Virus record (IMG/VR): IMGVR_UViG_3300036398_000104
Span: 1-32,435 of that record
From: a virus
Reading direction: 5' to 3' (one strand)
DNA: 32,435 bases
Shown: in pieces, positions 1-7,478 of the stretch
Layout of the letters: the number at the start of each line of letters is the position of its first letter
Position numbering within the stretch: position 1 is the first letter of the stretch
Made by a program: the position numbers and the translations under genes
The notes under the pieces: model-generated
The model's database searches: none
Seen by the model: the letters and a program-made list of their open reading frames with translations, nothing else
What the model was told of the DNA's origin: nothing

Positions 1-1444
1 CAGCCTGAGCATTTGCCGCTGCAATGGCTGCTTGTCTTTCTGCTTCTGCTCGTGCTGCTGCTTGGCGTGATGCTTCTTCTTCAGCAAGTTTATTTTGAAC
101 AACAGAGTTTGCTGCTGATACTGCTGAATTCATATTTTCTATTGCAGGAGAAACTAGGTCCATCGCTTGATTTGCTGCGTTTGTAGCATATGCTAAATTA
201 GCAATAGCACTTGTAGCAATTGCATTTTTTAAATTATATGTGATAGTTGCAGAGTTTGCTTGCTGTGTGGCTAATGTTTTTTCAGACAGAGCGGTATTTT
301 TAATTGTAGTTAAACTATTTAACTCAGCAGTTTCTTCTTGAACTATAGTCTGTTGAGCAGAAATTTGAGACTGTAGATCTGCATTTCCAACAGAAGTCAT
401 TGGTTGAACTGCTTGGCCAGTGACTGGTCTTACACCAGTTCTTGGACCACCATATAGCCCACTAGTATTACCAGCAATTGTTGCAGTTGCTGTCCACTCA
501 CCAGAGTTTGGATTTACTATCATAAACAAATCTGTATTTGTTATTGCTCCATTACCATCGCCAAACCTTCTTAGGTCCCAAGATATTGCAAGAGTATTAG
601 ATGTAGTAGTTACGATAATATCTGCACCATTGCCATTACTCATATAGTCTGATTGAAATACATAAATACCAGCAATTGATGGCCAATCATGATATGTCCA
701 GTCTGGTGCGCCAAATGTTAATGCTGATTTAGAGGTTACATATAATTGACTATTGCTACCTTGTCCCTCATAAACCGTATTTCCTAATTTAATATCAAAT
801 GGAGTCTCAATCCTTGTAGAAGCATCCCACATAGGAGGTAGCATAGTTGTGCTTATTATATTTGTATCGATAACCTCTGGTGCTACATATCCAGGAGTAG
901 TGTATGTCATAGAATTTGAAGGGGTATTTTGTAATGCTGTAAGTTCAGATGTTTCGGCATTGACTACAACTGTTTGTGAGTCTACTGCAGATTGAGCAAT
1001 GTTTAATGCTGATGTTTTTATTTGAAGAGTAGCAGTGGCTGTTTCTAAATTAGATATGGCTATATTTTTTTCTGCTATAGCAACTGCTGTTGAGGTTTCT
1101 GCCTGCTCTTTGTGTGCTATAGCCACAGTTGCACTATCAACAACTGATTTAGCCTGTAGTATAGACTCTTCAGCAATAGCGATAGTTGCTGTTATAGTCT
1201 CTGTAGGGCTTGTAATGGCTTGAGCGTCTATCTTTACCTCTGCCGTCGTTGTTTCAGCCTGAGCAATAGCAGCAGTTGCTGACTCTATAGTTTGTGCTAC
1301 CACTGTGGCAGTATCTATTATGGGTTGGTTAGTTGTTGCTAGTTGTATGGTTTCTTCAGCATGTGCTTTTTCTGTTGGGGACAACAAGGTCCACATAAGC
1401 AGTAATAATGCTATTAAACTTAGTCTAATTAAAAACTTTTTAAT
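1..1444 (-). CDS. Large secreted coiled-coil/beta-domain protein, C-terminus cut by window edge
   Basis: An open frame runs from about 1444 to the window edge (481 codons and one extra base), so the protein continues past base 1. It starts with a basic stretch (IKKFLIRLS), a hydrophobic core (LIALLLLMWTLL) and an AHA-EE-like cleavage site, which is a Sec signal peptide. Residues of about 40-170 are Ala/Thr/Ile/Glu-rich and likely coiled coil. A central region of about 180-310 has Trp/Gly/Asp-rich beta-type sequence (TPFDIKLGN, LTFGAPDWTYHDWP, AISWDLRRFGDG). A second Ala/Gln/Glu-rich helical region follows to the edge (AARAEAERQAAIAAANA). The start is uncertain: a stop lies in frame at 1460-1462 and there is no ATG before the signal peptide. 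An ATT at 1442-1444 has AAAGGA five bases upstream. The gene follows its own terminator and promoter. Function unknown; the export signal and beta domain suggest a host-surface or adhesion role. Confidence is high that it is coding, low for function. Confidence 0.8.
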   Translation of the reverse strand, partial: MKKFLIRLSLIALLLLMWTLLSPTEKAHAEETIQLATTNQPIIDTATVVAQTIESATAAIAQAETTTAEVKIDAQAITSPTETITATIAIAEESILQAKSVVDSATVAIAHKEQAETSTAVAIAEKNIAISNLETATATLQIKTSALNIAQSAVDSQTVVVNAETSELTALQNTPSNSMTYTTPGYVAPEVIDTNIISTTMLPPMWDASTRIETPFDIKLGNTVYEGQGSNSQLYVTSKSALTFGAPDWTYHDWPSIAGIYVFQSDYMSNGNGADIIVTTTSNTLAISWDLRRFGDGNGAITNTDLFMIVNPNSGEWTATATIAGNTSGLYGGPRTGVRPVTGQAVQPMTSVGNADLQSQISAQQTIVQEETAELNSLTTIKNTALSEKTLATQQANSATITYNLKNAIATSAIANLAYATNAANQAMDLVSPAIENMNSAVSAANSVVQNKLAEEEASRQAAARAEAERQAAIAAANAQA

Positions 1445-1470
1445 TTGGGGTCCTTTACGTTAGCCCCCAT
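1429..1470 (-). other. 13-codon ORF overlapping the start of the secreted gene; leader peptide or out-of-frame N-terminus
   Basis: An ATG lies 13 bases after the TATAAT box and opens the short frame MGANVKDPKLKSF, ending TAA at 1429-1431. It is one base out of phase with the secreted gene. Adding one A to the A5 run at 1437-1441 would join the two and give a conventional n-region (MGANVKDPKLKKFLIRLS). It could be a leaderless leader peptide, the true N-terminus reached by a -1 slip at the A-run, or a sign of a one-base indel in the assembly. The sequence alone cannot decide. Confidence 0.4.
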
Positions 1471-1483
1471 ATCTAACAAGACT

Positions 1484-1492
1484 ATTATATCA
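1484..1492 (-). promoter_or_regulatory. Extended -10 promoter for the secreted gene
   Basis: The minus strand reads TGATATAAT: a perfect TATAAT preceded by the TGn extension. I see no good -35, which extended -10 promoters often lack. Transcription should start near 1477, directly downstream of the terminator at 1505-1534, so the secreted gene is probably a separate transcription unit. The ATG at 1468-1470 would have almost no leader. The whole non-coding gap 1445-1552 is accounted for by this promoter and that terminator. Confidence 0.6.
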
Positions 1493-1504
1493 TTTTTATG
1501 CAAT

Positions 1505-1534
1505 AAAAAAGAGGGTAGAAATTAATCTACCCTC
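1505..1534 (-). terminator. Intrinsic terminator after the S-layer-like gene
   Basis: A perfect 9-bp stem (GAGGGTAGA with TCTACCCTC) and a 6-base loop are followed on the minus strand by six T's at 1510-1505. It lies 18 bases past the stop of the gene at 1553-3154. On the plus strand the stem is followed only by a weaker AATTTTTAT, so some bidirectional activity is possible. Confidence 0.9.
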
Positions 1535-1552
1535 AATTTTTATAAGGAGTTT

Positions 1553-3154
1553 TTAAGCCTTAACCTTTTTCTGAATCTTAAGTACCAAGTTTGTTAATGT
1601 AACAATCAGGGTACGTAGAGAAGCAATTGTTGCTGTTAAAGCAGCAATTTGTGTAAGTGCAATTGTAGCAGAACTTACCACTGTTGCTGACGCAGATACT
1701 TCCACCTGTCCAGCAGTTGGTAGTAATGATCCACCCTTTGCAGTAACCTTAATAGCACCCTCTACTGCTGGCATAAATACTTTGTAAATCTTTACACCGT
1801 TAGCGTCTGTTGTTACAGATGTTGCAGTTAAAGTATCGCTACTTGAACCAAATGCATAGTTTGTTAAAATTCCACCATCTGTTAATACGTTTGTATTAGT
1901 TTTTCCAGATAGAACCAATCCGCTTGCATCAAGAACTGATAATGTAATTGTTGCAGCCTCACCTGGTGCATATGTTGTTTTATCAAAAGCAACCTTTACA
2001 GATGATGCAGTTCCTTCTACACGAACAGTTACTGTATCAGCAGCAATTGTTCCACTTTTTACAACAATTCCAGCCTTACCAGTTACAACACCAGTAAGTG
2101 GAAATAGTGCTTCACCATTTACGATTGAAGCAGTTGTTGCAGAGTTATTAACTATAGATAATGTGTCTGATGTTGCTGAAAGTGTTCCAGCACCAACCTT
2201 TATACCATTTGAATCATAAGCAATTGCAGAAATAGCATCAGCGTTTGATCCTGTAGCAATTACAGGCTTCTTAACAGTAGTTACTACCTTAGCAATATCG
2301 CCATAAAATGTTATAGACTCTGTTCCAAGTACTACACCTGATTGTGTTGTAATTGTAATTGTTCCTACTCCAGATGTACCGTCAGCAAATATACCAATAT
2401 AGTTGCCACCAGCAACTGAAATTGAGCGACCAAGTGCTGAAATTGTTGCATGGTTTGAACCAGTACCAACAAGACCAGATCCTGAAACTGTTGCTGTCAA
2501 AGACTCTGAAACAGAAGTTCCAGCAGCATTCTTTTGTGTTACAACAATAATTGCTGCAGCATCAGAAGACACTGTCTTTGGAGCAAAAACAGTTGCGTCA
2601 GCAGTTGCTGTAATTGTTTCTCCAGAGTTAATAATAGATGTTGACTTTGATGCAGATGCTTTAATATCTGCTGCATTAACTACAACTGACCACAGAACAG
2701 CAGAAGAGTTTAATGTTCCTCCGCCACCCTTTACAGATGGAGTTAGTTTAATAACATAAGTTCCAGCAACCGTTGGGTTTACTAGGCTTACATTTAACTT
2801 TGTAGATACTGAAGTAAGAGCATTTACTGATGAAGAAACATCAGCCGAATATGCATCTGCTGCTACAGCAACTACAGCGCTAGTTGTTTCTTTTACAGAC
2901 AAAGTTGCTAATTTAGCAGCGCCTGTCGGAAGACTTACAACTGATGAAGTTACTGTTAAAGTATCTCCAGTATTACCTGCCAAAAAAGACAACGTTGCTA
3001 CTGCCGTTGCAGTCTCACCTGTTGAAATAGTGCTTGACACTGTATCAATAGTAAGAGAGTCTGCATTGTGCACAGCATTTGCCTGAGTTGCAGTTAAGGT
3101 GCTAATAGACAAGGCTGCAGCCATGACTAAAGCGATTTTCTTAAATGAATTCAT
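1553..3154 (-). CDS. S-layer-like exported surface protein (533 aa)
   Basis: The N-terminus is a textbook Sec signal peptide: basic MNSFKK, hydrophobic IALVMAAALSIS, and an ANA cleavage site near residue 27. The mature protein is rich in Ala, Thr, Val and Ser and poor in charge, with repeated beta-strand segments that look like bacterial Ig-like (Big/invasin-type) modules, for example around residues 385-485 (VKVAFDKTTYAPGEAATITLS). The last 40 residues change character to a hydrophobic heptad-like helix ending in a basic tail (LKIQKKVKA), plausibly the cell-wall or lattice anchor. The start is well supported by AAGGAGAAG just ahead of the ATG. The gene lies 16 bases after the terminase stop and ends in an intrinsic terminator. 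It resembles host surface-layer proteins more than virion proteins, so acquisition from a host is likely. Possible roles are altering the host surface, blocking superinfection, or decorating the virion; none is shown. Confidence 0.75.
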   Translation of the reverse strand: MNSFKKIALVMAAALSISTLTATQANAVHNADSLTIDTVSSTISTGETATAVATLSFLAGNTGDTLTVTSSVVSLPTGAAKLATLSVKETTSAVVAVAADAYSADVSSSVNALTSVSTKLNVSLVNPTVAGTYVIKLTPSVKGGGGTLNSSAVLWSVVVNAADIKASASKSTSIINSGETITATADATVFAPKTVSSDAAAIIVVTQKNAAGTSVSESLTATVSGSGLVGTGSNHATISALGRSISVAGGNYIGIFADGTSGVGTITITTQSGVVLGTESITFYGDIAKVVTTVKKPVIATGSNADAISAIAYDSNGIKVGAGTLSATSDTLSIVNNSATTASIVNGEALFPLTGVVTGKAGIVVKSGTIAADTVTVRVEGTASSVKVAFDKTTYAPGEAATITLSVLDASGLVLSGKTNTNVLTDGGILTNYAFGSSSDTLTATSVTTDANGVKIYKVFMPAVEGAIKVTAKGGSLLPTAGQVEVSASATVVSSATIALTQIAALTATIASLRTLIVTLTNLVLKIQKKVKA

Positions 3155-3170
3155 TCTTCTCCTTATTAGT

Positions 3171-4955
3171 TTATATTAAGTTTAGTTTATCCAGGAAATC
3201 CTTAACATCGTTAGGCATTTCCCGATTATCTAATTCTACCATACGTTGCTGTTTATCTGCAAGTTTTGTTGCAGAACTCCAGGTGTGAACTTCTATTTCT
3301 GTGTTATTAGTCTTTGTTGTATGAGAAATTGCCCCAAATACCGCTCCACAAACCGCATCAGCCAAGTCTTTAGATTTTTTGCGTGGATGGTCAACCCTAT
3401 TACCCTTCATTATTTTTAATTCTGACATTTCTTCTAATAGGATGGGGATCATAGGAATAGCAACACGCTCTTCATAAATCATCATTGCCAAGTCTTCATA
3501 ATGTTTTTTAGCAACTGACACAGTCTCTGTTCTAATTCCAACAGCCTGCAATTCATTTTGGATGTCAAAGGATTGCCATCTATCAAAAGAAACCATTCCA
3601 ATATTAAAACCTTCTCTGCGTAAGTTAATGATCCATTGTTTTACTTCTGATAAATTTACTGGTCCTTCTGCTCTTGGCTCCCACCAAGCCACAGCATCAA
3701 CAACAACTATTGGTGCTACTTGCTCATAATCTTTAATAACCTGAATATTAACCCATTTATCTACGTGGGCAATTGCTACTGCACACTTATCGTGTTTTTG
3801 TGCAAGGTCAGCATGAATGTAATAAATTTTTTCTGGATCTGCCTTAAAGGTTTCATCAAACCTTCTAAAAGAGTCTAGTGGATTTCTTGTATTCATGCAT
3901 TTTTCTAATTTTTCTTTTTGTTTAAAAAATGCATCTGAAGCAAAGGTTGGTACGCAGGCAAAACGCATCATTGCATCGCCCAAATCTGTATAAAATGCTA
4001 ATTTAAAATCATCTATTTTACGAGTAGGATTTACTTCCCATGTAGGTCTTTTTAGTGCTAATATTTTTGGTACCTTGTATGAAATAATTTCATCTTCTTC
4101 CCAACTAATTTCAAACTGATTGTTTATGTCATTGTGTGGTAAGTCCTCGTTCATAATAAAGGTGTGTTTTTTTTCTATTGTTTGTTTTTCTGCAATTACA
4201 TCATCATATCTTTTGGAAATAAAGTCTCCTTGGTATCGTGGGAAAGATAATAAAACTACTTTACCAAGATCTGGAAAACGAGAATCAACAGATCCACGAA
4301 ACGCTTTGTAAATATTTTCTGCAGTTTTACCTTGTTCGTTTCCAGTGCCAACCTCAGATGCAAAACCAGAAATTTCATCAAGAACTGCAAGTAAAAGGTT
4401 TAATCCTTCATGCGACTCTCTTTCAGAGTGACCAGAATAAACTGTTACAGACTTATCAAAGTCAATTGAGTCTGCTTTAGCATTATACTTTCCAGCAAAC
4501 CATGGCGATCTTTCAATTTTACTTTTAAAACCTTTAAAAAAAACATTTTTTGCTTGTTGTGCGTTAATTGCAACGTTAATTAAATCTATTGCGTCTCCAC
4601 TTGGCTTTCCAAAATATCTGGCTGGATCCTTAAGGCATAACAATTTATATACTATATAAGCACAAGCAACAGTAGAAGTAAAATCTTTGCCAGATCCTTT
4701 TCCTAGTTGTAAAATAATTTCATTTTTTGTATATTTATTATAATATCTTGAACCCTCTACAGAACCATATATATCCTGTAAATCTTCTTTTTTGTATATT
4801 TGACTCATTGCTTCTACAATGTCATATTGAATAGATGATAGTGGTGGTTGACCTAAATAATCAGAAGATTCTACAAATGTTTTTACGTCTACTGGCTTTT
4901 CTTCAAATTGGTTTTCTTTTAATACTTCAATAAAGTCATTGAACATTGTGGACAA
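3171..4955 (-). CDS. terL: Terminase large subunit (594 aa)
   Basis: This is the packaging motor that translocates phage DNA into the prohead and cuts it. The N-terminal ATPase half carries a Walker-A-like LGKGSGKD at about residues 84-91 and a Walker B with catalytic acid (LLLAVLDE) at about 187-194. The C-terminal half has RNase-H-fold nuclease features: IHADLAQKHDKCAVAIAH with its Asp near residue 378, SFDRWQ further on, and DLADAVCGAV with its Asp near 540. Length is typical for the family. The first codon taken here is TTG, 12 bases after an AAGGAG; an in-frame ATG at 4944-4946 is an alternative start giving three residues fewer. The gene overlaps the small-subunit gene by 20 bases, as expected for a coupled pair. 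It lies after the replication genes, not at the head of the virion genes. Confidence 0.95.
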   Translation of the reverse strand: MSTMFNDFIEVLKENQFEEKPVDVKTFVESSDYLGQPPLSSIQYDIVEAMSQIYKKEDLQDIYGSVEGSRYYNKYTKNEIILQLGKGSGKDFTSTVACAYIVYKLLCLKDPARYFGKPSGDAIDLINVAINAQQAKNVFFKGFKSKIERSPWFAGKYNAKADSIDFDKSVTVYSGHSERESHEGLNLLLAVLDEISGFASEVGTGNEQGKTAENIYKAFRGSVDSRFPDLGKVVLLSFPRYQGDFISKRYDDVIAEKQTIEKKHTFIMNEDLPHNDINNQFEISWEEDEIISYKVPKILALKRPTWEVNPTRKIDDFKLAFYTDLGDAMMRFACVPTFASDAFFKQKEKLEKCMNTRNPLDSFRRFDETFKADPEKIYYIHADLAQKHDKCAVAIAHVDKWVNIQVIKDYEQVAPIVVVDAVAWWEPRAEGPVNLSEVKQWIINLRREGFNIGMVSFDRWQSFDIQNELQAVGIRTETVSVAKKHYEDLAMMIYEERVAIPMIPILLEEMSELKIMKGNRVDHPRKKSKDLADAVCGAVFGAISHTTKTNNTEIEVHTWSSATKLADKQQRMVELDNREMPNDVKDFLDKLNLI

Positions 4956-5472
4956 TTGTAATCACTTCTCCTTCTTTAGCAATTTCAGATAGGCGATGCA
5001 TAATTAAATCACGAATCTCTGGATGCTCAGAAGCAACATCTCTAAGAATTTCAATAAGAACTTCCTGCTTACGTTCAATTTGAACCATCTCTTCTGCAAG
5101 TTCTTTATTTTCTAACAATCCTGCTTTTTGTAACATTTCAATTCTAGATTTTTCAATATCCATTACAAGTTTAATTGCCTGAGTTTTAGCACTAAGGTTA
5201 TTTGTCATTGACGCTTCATCAATAACCTCGTAAGATTTTGTAATTAATTTACTATAATGTGCATCTGCACCAGCAAGTGCCTCTTTTGCACGAGCACGTA
5301 TAGCATCATTAGCAGATGCCATAACCTTCCATTCATTAATCAATGAAACAACACGAGTTCTTGGCATATCTAAATCTTTAGAAATTTTTGTTGGATCTTG
5401 TCCTTTAAGATATTCTGCAACTACCTTGTTTACTTCATCAAGGTGATTTACTAAGTCTGACTCAGTTGACAT
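4936..5472 (-). CDS. terS: Probable terminase small subunit (178 aa)
   Basis: The small subunit recognises the packaging site and hands DNA to the large subunit. Residues of about 18-48 form a likely helix-turn-helix (VAEYLKGQDPTKISKDLDMP, then RTRVVSLINEW). The rest is helical and rich in Lys, Glu and Ile (about 55-165), which suits the oligomerisation helices of small terminases. It lies immediately upstream of, and overlaps, the large-subunit gene. A GAGGG motif precedes the ATG by about eight bases. It overlaps the DUF3310 gene by 11 bases. The assignment rests on the HTH, the size and the position; small terminases diverge quickly, so sequence evidence alone is modest. Confidence 0.75.
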   Translation of the reverse strand: MSTESDLVNHLDEVNKVVAEYLKGQDPTKISKDLDMPRTRVVSLINEWKVMASANDAIRARAKEALAGADAHYSKLITKSYEVIDEASMTNNLSAKTQAIKLVMDIEKSRIEMLQKAGLLENKELAEEMVQIERKQEVLIEILRDVASEHPEIRDLIMHRLSEIAKEGEVITIVHNVQ

Positions 5473-5707
5473 TATACTTACCCTCTAGTCTATTAATTTC
5501 ATCTTTAATATAAAAAATTGCTTTTTCTAAATCTTGTATTGTTTTGGCTTCGTCTTTTAATCCTGCTCTCCACAAATATTTAAAAGCATTTCCTATATTA
5601 AAGTTTCTATGTCTAGTAATTTGTATGCACTCTACGCCACTTGGATCAGTTGTATAATGTACTGGGTGATTAACTTGATCAACTGTGATATGCAAGTTGT
5701 TACTCAT
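5462..5707 (-). CDS. DUF3310 family phage protein (81 aa)
   Basis: The sequence matches the DUF3310 pattern well: VNHPVHYT near the N-terminus, GVECIQITRH, then FNIGNAFKYLWRAGLK and a C-terminal helix (DLEKAIFYIKDEINRLE). This small family is very common in phages and is sometimes called nucleotide-kinase-like, but no activity is firmly established. I prefer the ATG at 5705-5707 because GGAAG sits nine bases upstream; the ATG at 5714-5716 (three more residues) has that motif almost touching it. The gene overlaps the small membrane-protein gene upstream and terS downstream, so it is part of a coupled run. Confidence 0.85.
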   Translation of the reverse strand: MSNNLHITVDQVNHPVHYTTDPSGVECIQITRHRNFNIGNAFKYLWRAGLKDEAKTIQDLEKAIFYIKDEINRLEGKYNVN

Positions 5708-5825
5708 TCTTATCATCTTCCATGCTTAATGCTTCTGGTAATACTTTTAGCGCTGTTAATACATACGTAATTCCAACTGCACTAGCAAGACCAAATGCTA
5801 TTAGTATTTTCTGCGTTTTACTCAT
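5700..5825 (-). CDS. Small single-pass membrane protein (41 aa)
   Basis: The frame remains open further upstream, but the start at 5823-5825 is much better: AAGGAAATC precedes it, and the longer version would add a Cys/Trp-rich stretch that lies inside the neighbouring HTH gene. The 41-aa product is MSKTQK, one hydrophobic segment (ILIAFGLASAVGITYVLTAL), then an acidic tail ending MEDDKNE, so a single membrane helix with the short basic N-terminus probably inside. The start overlaps the stop of the HTH gene (ATGA arrangement) and its end overlaps the start of the DUF3310 gene. Function unknown; holin-like or membrane-anchor roles are possible, but a single helix this short does not decide it. 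Confidence 0.6.
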   Translation of the reverse strand: MSKTQKILIAFGLASAVGITYVLTALKVLPEALSMEDDKNE

Positions 5826-5977
5826 CGTTTTGATTTCCTTAATCCAAATTTTGCAAGGTATACATAGATTGTTTCTACGCTTGCCCCACATTCCTTAGCA
5901 ATATCTTCTGGAGATTTTTTATCCATAAGATATCTCTTACGAAGCCAAACCTCTGACTTATATAGTTTACCACTCAT
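5822..5977 (-). CDS. Small helix-turn-helix protein (51 aa)
   Basis: This gene fills what would otherwise be a gap of about 155 bases. The product begins MSGKLYKSEVWLRKRYLMD, and the second half is a clear HTH: KSPEDIAKECGAS, then VETIYVYLAKFGLRK as recognition helix, with a basic end (KSKR). The pattern resembles the short HTH units found in resolvases and at the ends of homing endonucleases, here standing alone. The ATG is four bases after the stop of the 215-aa gene and no strong ribosome binding site is visible, so translation is probably coupled. Its stop overlaps the next ATG (ATGA), which supports that it is really translated. Likely a small DNA-binding regulator; target unknown. Confidence 0.7.
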   Translation of the reverse strand: MSGKLYKSEVWLRKRYLMDKKSPEDIAKECGASVETIYVYLAKFGLRKSKR

Positions 5978-5981
5978 AAGA

Positions 5982-6629
5982 TTATTTGTCAATTTCTTCA
6001 TTATTTATATCATAATGATAACTATCTGAATCTTCAGTTATCCATTTAGAAGCATCTTCTACATCCCACTTCCTAGTATTAATAAGCCTATTAATTATAG
6101 GTTTTCCAGGTTTAGTAGTAAATGATGGCTCTAATAAAAATACCCTGTTATTTGGCTGTATAGCAAAATTACCGTCATCTCTTTGTATCACATGACCACA
6201 TTTATGTTGACCTGGATTTTCTGAATATCCATCATCAAGTCTATTAGAATCAGGATTGTGCCAATCAAGGGTAAAAAGGTATTTACCAGAAACTTTTGTT
6301 TTAGTCCTATCCATATAATTTATACTCATGTTTGCAAGGTTTGCAAATTTAGTTACAGTAACAAATGGACTAAAAGAATTCCATAAAACAAGATTATGTA
6401 TGTCTTCTTCTGGAACATCTGGTTTAGTACAAAAAGCATTAATAGGCATTCTCCACCATATACCGCCATCTTCCATTAAAAAATGAAACAATGGACTACG
6501 ATTTTGAACACTAGCCACACCAAAAATTACACAAGGAAAATATTGATCATGGCTATCTATCTGATCTCTTAAAAAGTTTCCACGCACATAACACTCTATG
6601 GGTGGAATGTTTGCATTTAATTCTGGCAT
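5982..6629 (-). CDS. Phage protein of unknown function (215 aa)
   Basis: I do not recognise the family with confidence. The protein is soluble, with no signal peptide or membrane helix, and rich in aromatic residues, Asn and Asp: PPIECYVRGNFLRD near the N-terminus, VIFGVASVQNRSPLFHFL, EDGGIWWRMPINAFC, then LDWHNPDSNRLDDGYS and GNFAIQPNNRVFLLEPSFT. This mixed alpha/beta, Trp-rich composition looks like a compact metabolic or DNA-processing protein, but I see no clear catalytic motif. The gene starts on the last base of the RuvC-like gene's stop (TAATG arrangement) and ends just before the small HTH gene, so it is in the recombination/packaging run. Coding is certain; function is open. Confidence 0.75.
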   Translation of the reverse strand: MPELNANIPPIECYVRGNFLRDQIDSHDQYFPCVIFGVASVQNRSPLFHFLMEDGGIWWRMPINAFCTKPDVPEEDIHNLVLWNSFSPFVTVTKFANLANMSINYMDRTKTKVSGKYLFTLDWHNPDSNRLDDGYSENPGQHKCGHVIQRDDGNFAIQPNNRVFLLEPSFTTKPGKPIINRLINTRKWDVEDASKWITEDSDSYHYDINNEEIDK

Positions 6630-7201
6630 TATTTTTCTCCTATAGCCTTATCCCAATTATTAATAGCCCAGTGACCGATACCACAAGCGTCAGCAACGTC
6701 ATTATCGTTAATGCTTTTATCATATATAATTTCAATTAATTTTATAGTCCTTTCTTTTCTAAACTGTCTTTCAAAAGATTTATACCAAGATAGTGACTTT
6801 CCTGGATTCTTAGACCTAATTAACAGTTGTTCTTCTTTTGTTAATTTTTTATTTCCTAAATAATTTTGCCATGTTATTGGAGACACTTTCCCAATAGTAC
6901 GAATACCAGATTGTCCTGCAGCCCCTAAAAGAGCCCCCTGAACAAGTGCTAGGTCAGCAGCAGTTTTTGGACTGTTCATAAAAACAGTATGCTCAATAAC
7001 AATGGCGTCTACATTTACTATATGCTCAAATAAAGACTTTGATTTTCTACCAGCATCTATTACTTTTTCATAAATATCTTTACCTTCAAAATTAATCTTA
7101 CCAAATTCTTTTAGATGTTCTCCATGAAATGTTGCATAGGCAAGACTATTTGTGCTTGCATCAATAGAACACACTTTTTCTGGCTGACTATTCTTGTTCA
7201 T
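6629..7201 (-). CDS. RuvC-like Holliday junction resolvase (190 aa)
   Basis: The protein has the RNase-H-fold layout of RuvC. The first catalytic Asp is D14 in CSIDASTNS, a catalytic Glu is E70 in AIVIEHTVF, and the C-terminal acids are D168 and D171 in NDNDVADACGIGHWA. Between them is the Ala/Gly-rich helix region (LALVQGALLGAAG). Length is close to bacterial RuvC (about 170-190 aa). RuvC cuts four-way junctions; in phages such enzymes resolve branched replication products before packaging, which fits the terminase genes downstream. The gene is coupled to its neighbours: its start lies inside the zinc-finger gene and its stop touches the next start. All catalytic acids appear present. Confidence 0.85.
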   Translation of the reverse strand: MNKNSQPEKVCSIDASTNSLAYATFHGEHLKEFGKINFEGKDIYEKVIDAGRKSKSLFEHIVNVDAIVIEHTVFMNSPKTAADLALVQGALLGAAGQSGIRTIGKVSPITWQNYLGNKKLTKEEQLLIRSKNPGKSLSWYKSFERQFRKERTIKLIEIIYDKSINDNDVADACGIGHWAINNWDKAIGEK

Positions 7202-7478
7202 AATTAAAAAATCCTTTTATTTCTTTTAACATTTTATCTACTTCTTTTTTACTTACATTACAACTAGAACAAAATCCAGAGTCATTGTAAATAGATAGTT
7301 GTTGGCCACAACCACCAAAACATTTTCTAACTTTTCCAATTCTTTTTTGTCTACGAGTTAAATTATATCTTTCTACAATTTTATCTTTTGTTGCAGATGA
7401 TCGACATTCAGCACTGCAATAAATTTGATAAGTTACTTTAGGAGTAAATACTTTATTACACCTTTCACAAAGTTTCAA
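7188..7478 (-). CDS. Small protein with two zinc-binding motifs (96 aa)
   Basis: The N-terminus carries a CxxC...CxxxC finger (CERCNKVFTPK, then YCSAECR), a type often found at the front of phage DNA-binding proteins. A second cluster follows around residues 53-75 (CFGGCGQ, FCSSC). Between them is a basic linker (NLTRRQKRIGKVRK). The C-terminus is helical (KKEVDKMLKEIKGFF). The start codon is TTG at 7476-7478 with GGAGGGG just upstream; no ATG is available there. It overlaps both the Cas4-like gene (14 bases) and the RuvC-like gene. Nucleic-acid binding or acting as partner to one of those nucleases is plausible but not shown. Confidence 0.7.
   Translation of the reverse strand: MKLCERCNKVFTPKVTYQIYCSAECRSSATKDKIVERYNLTRRQKRIGKVRKCFGGCGQQLSIYNDSGFCSSCNVSKKEVDKMLKEIKGFFNYEQE

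Noticed and set aside
5466-5474. TATAAT at the start codon of the small terminase gene as a promoter
   Set aside because: It overlaps the start codon and lacks the TGn extension, so a transcript from it would lose the start of terS.
5826-5891. Longer version of the small membrane protein (63 aa)
   Set aside because: The extra part lies inside the 51-aa HTH gene, and the internal ATG at 5825 has a much better ribosome binding site.
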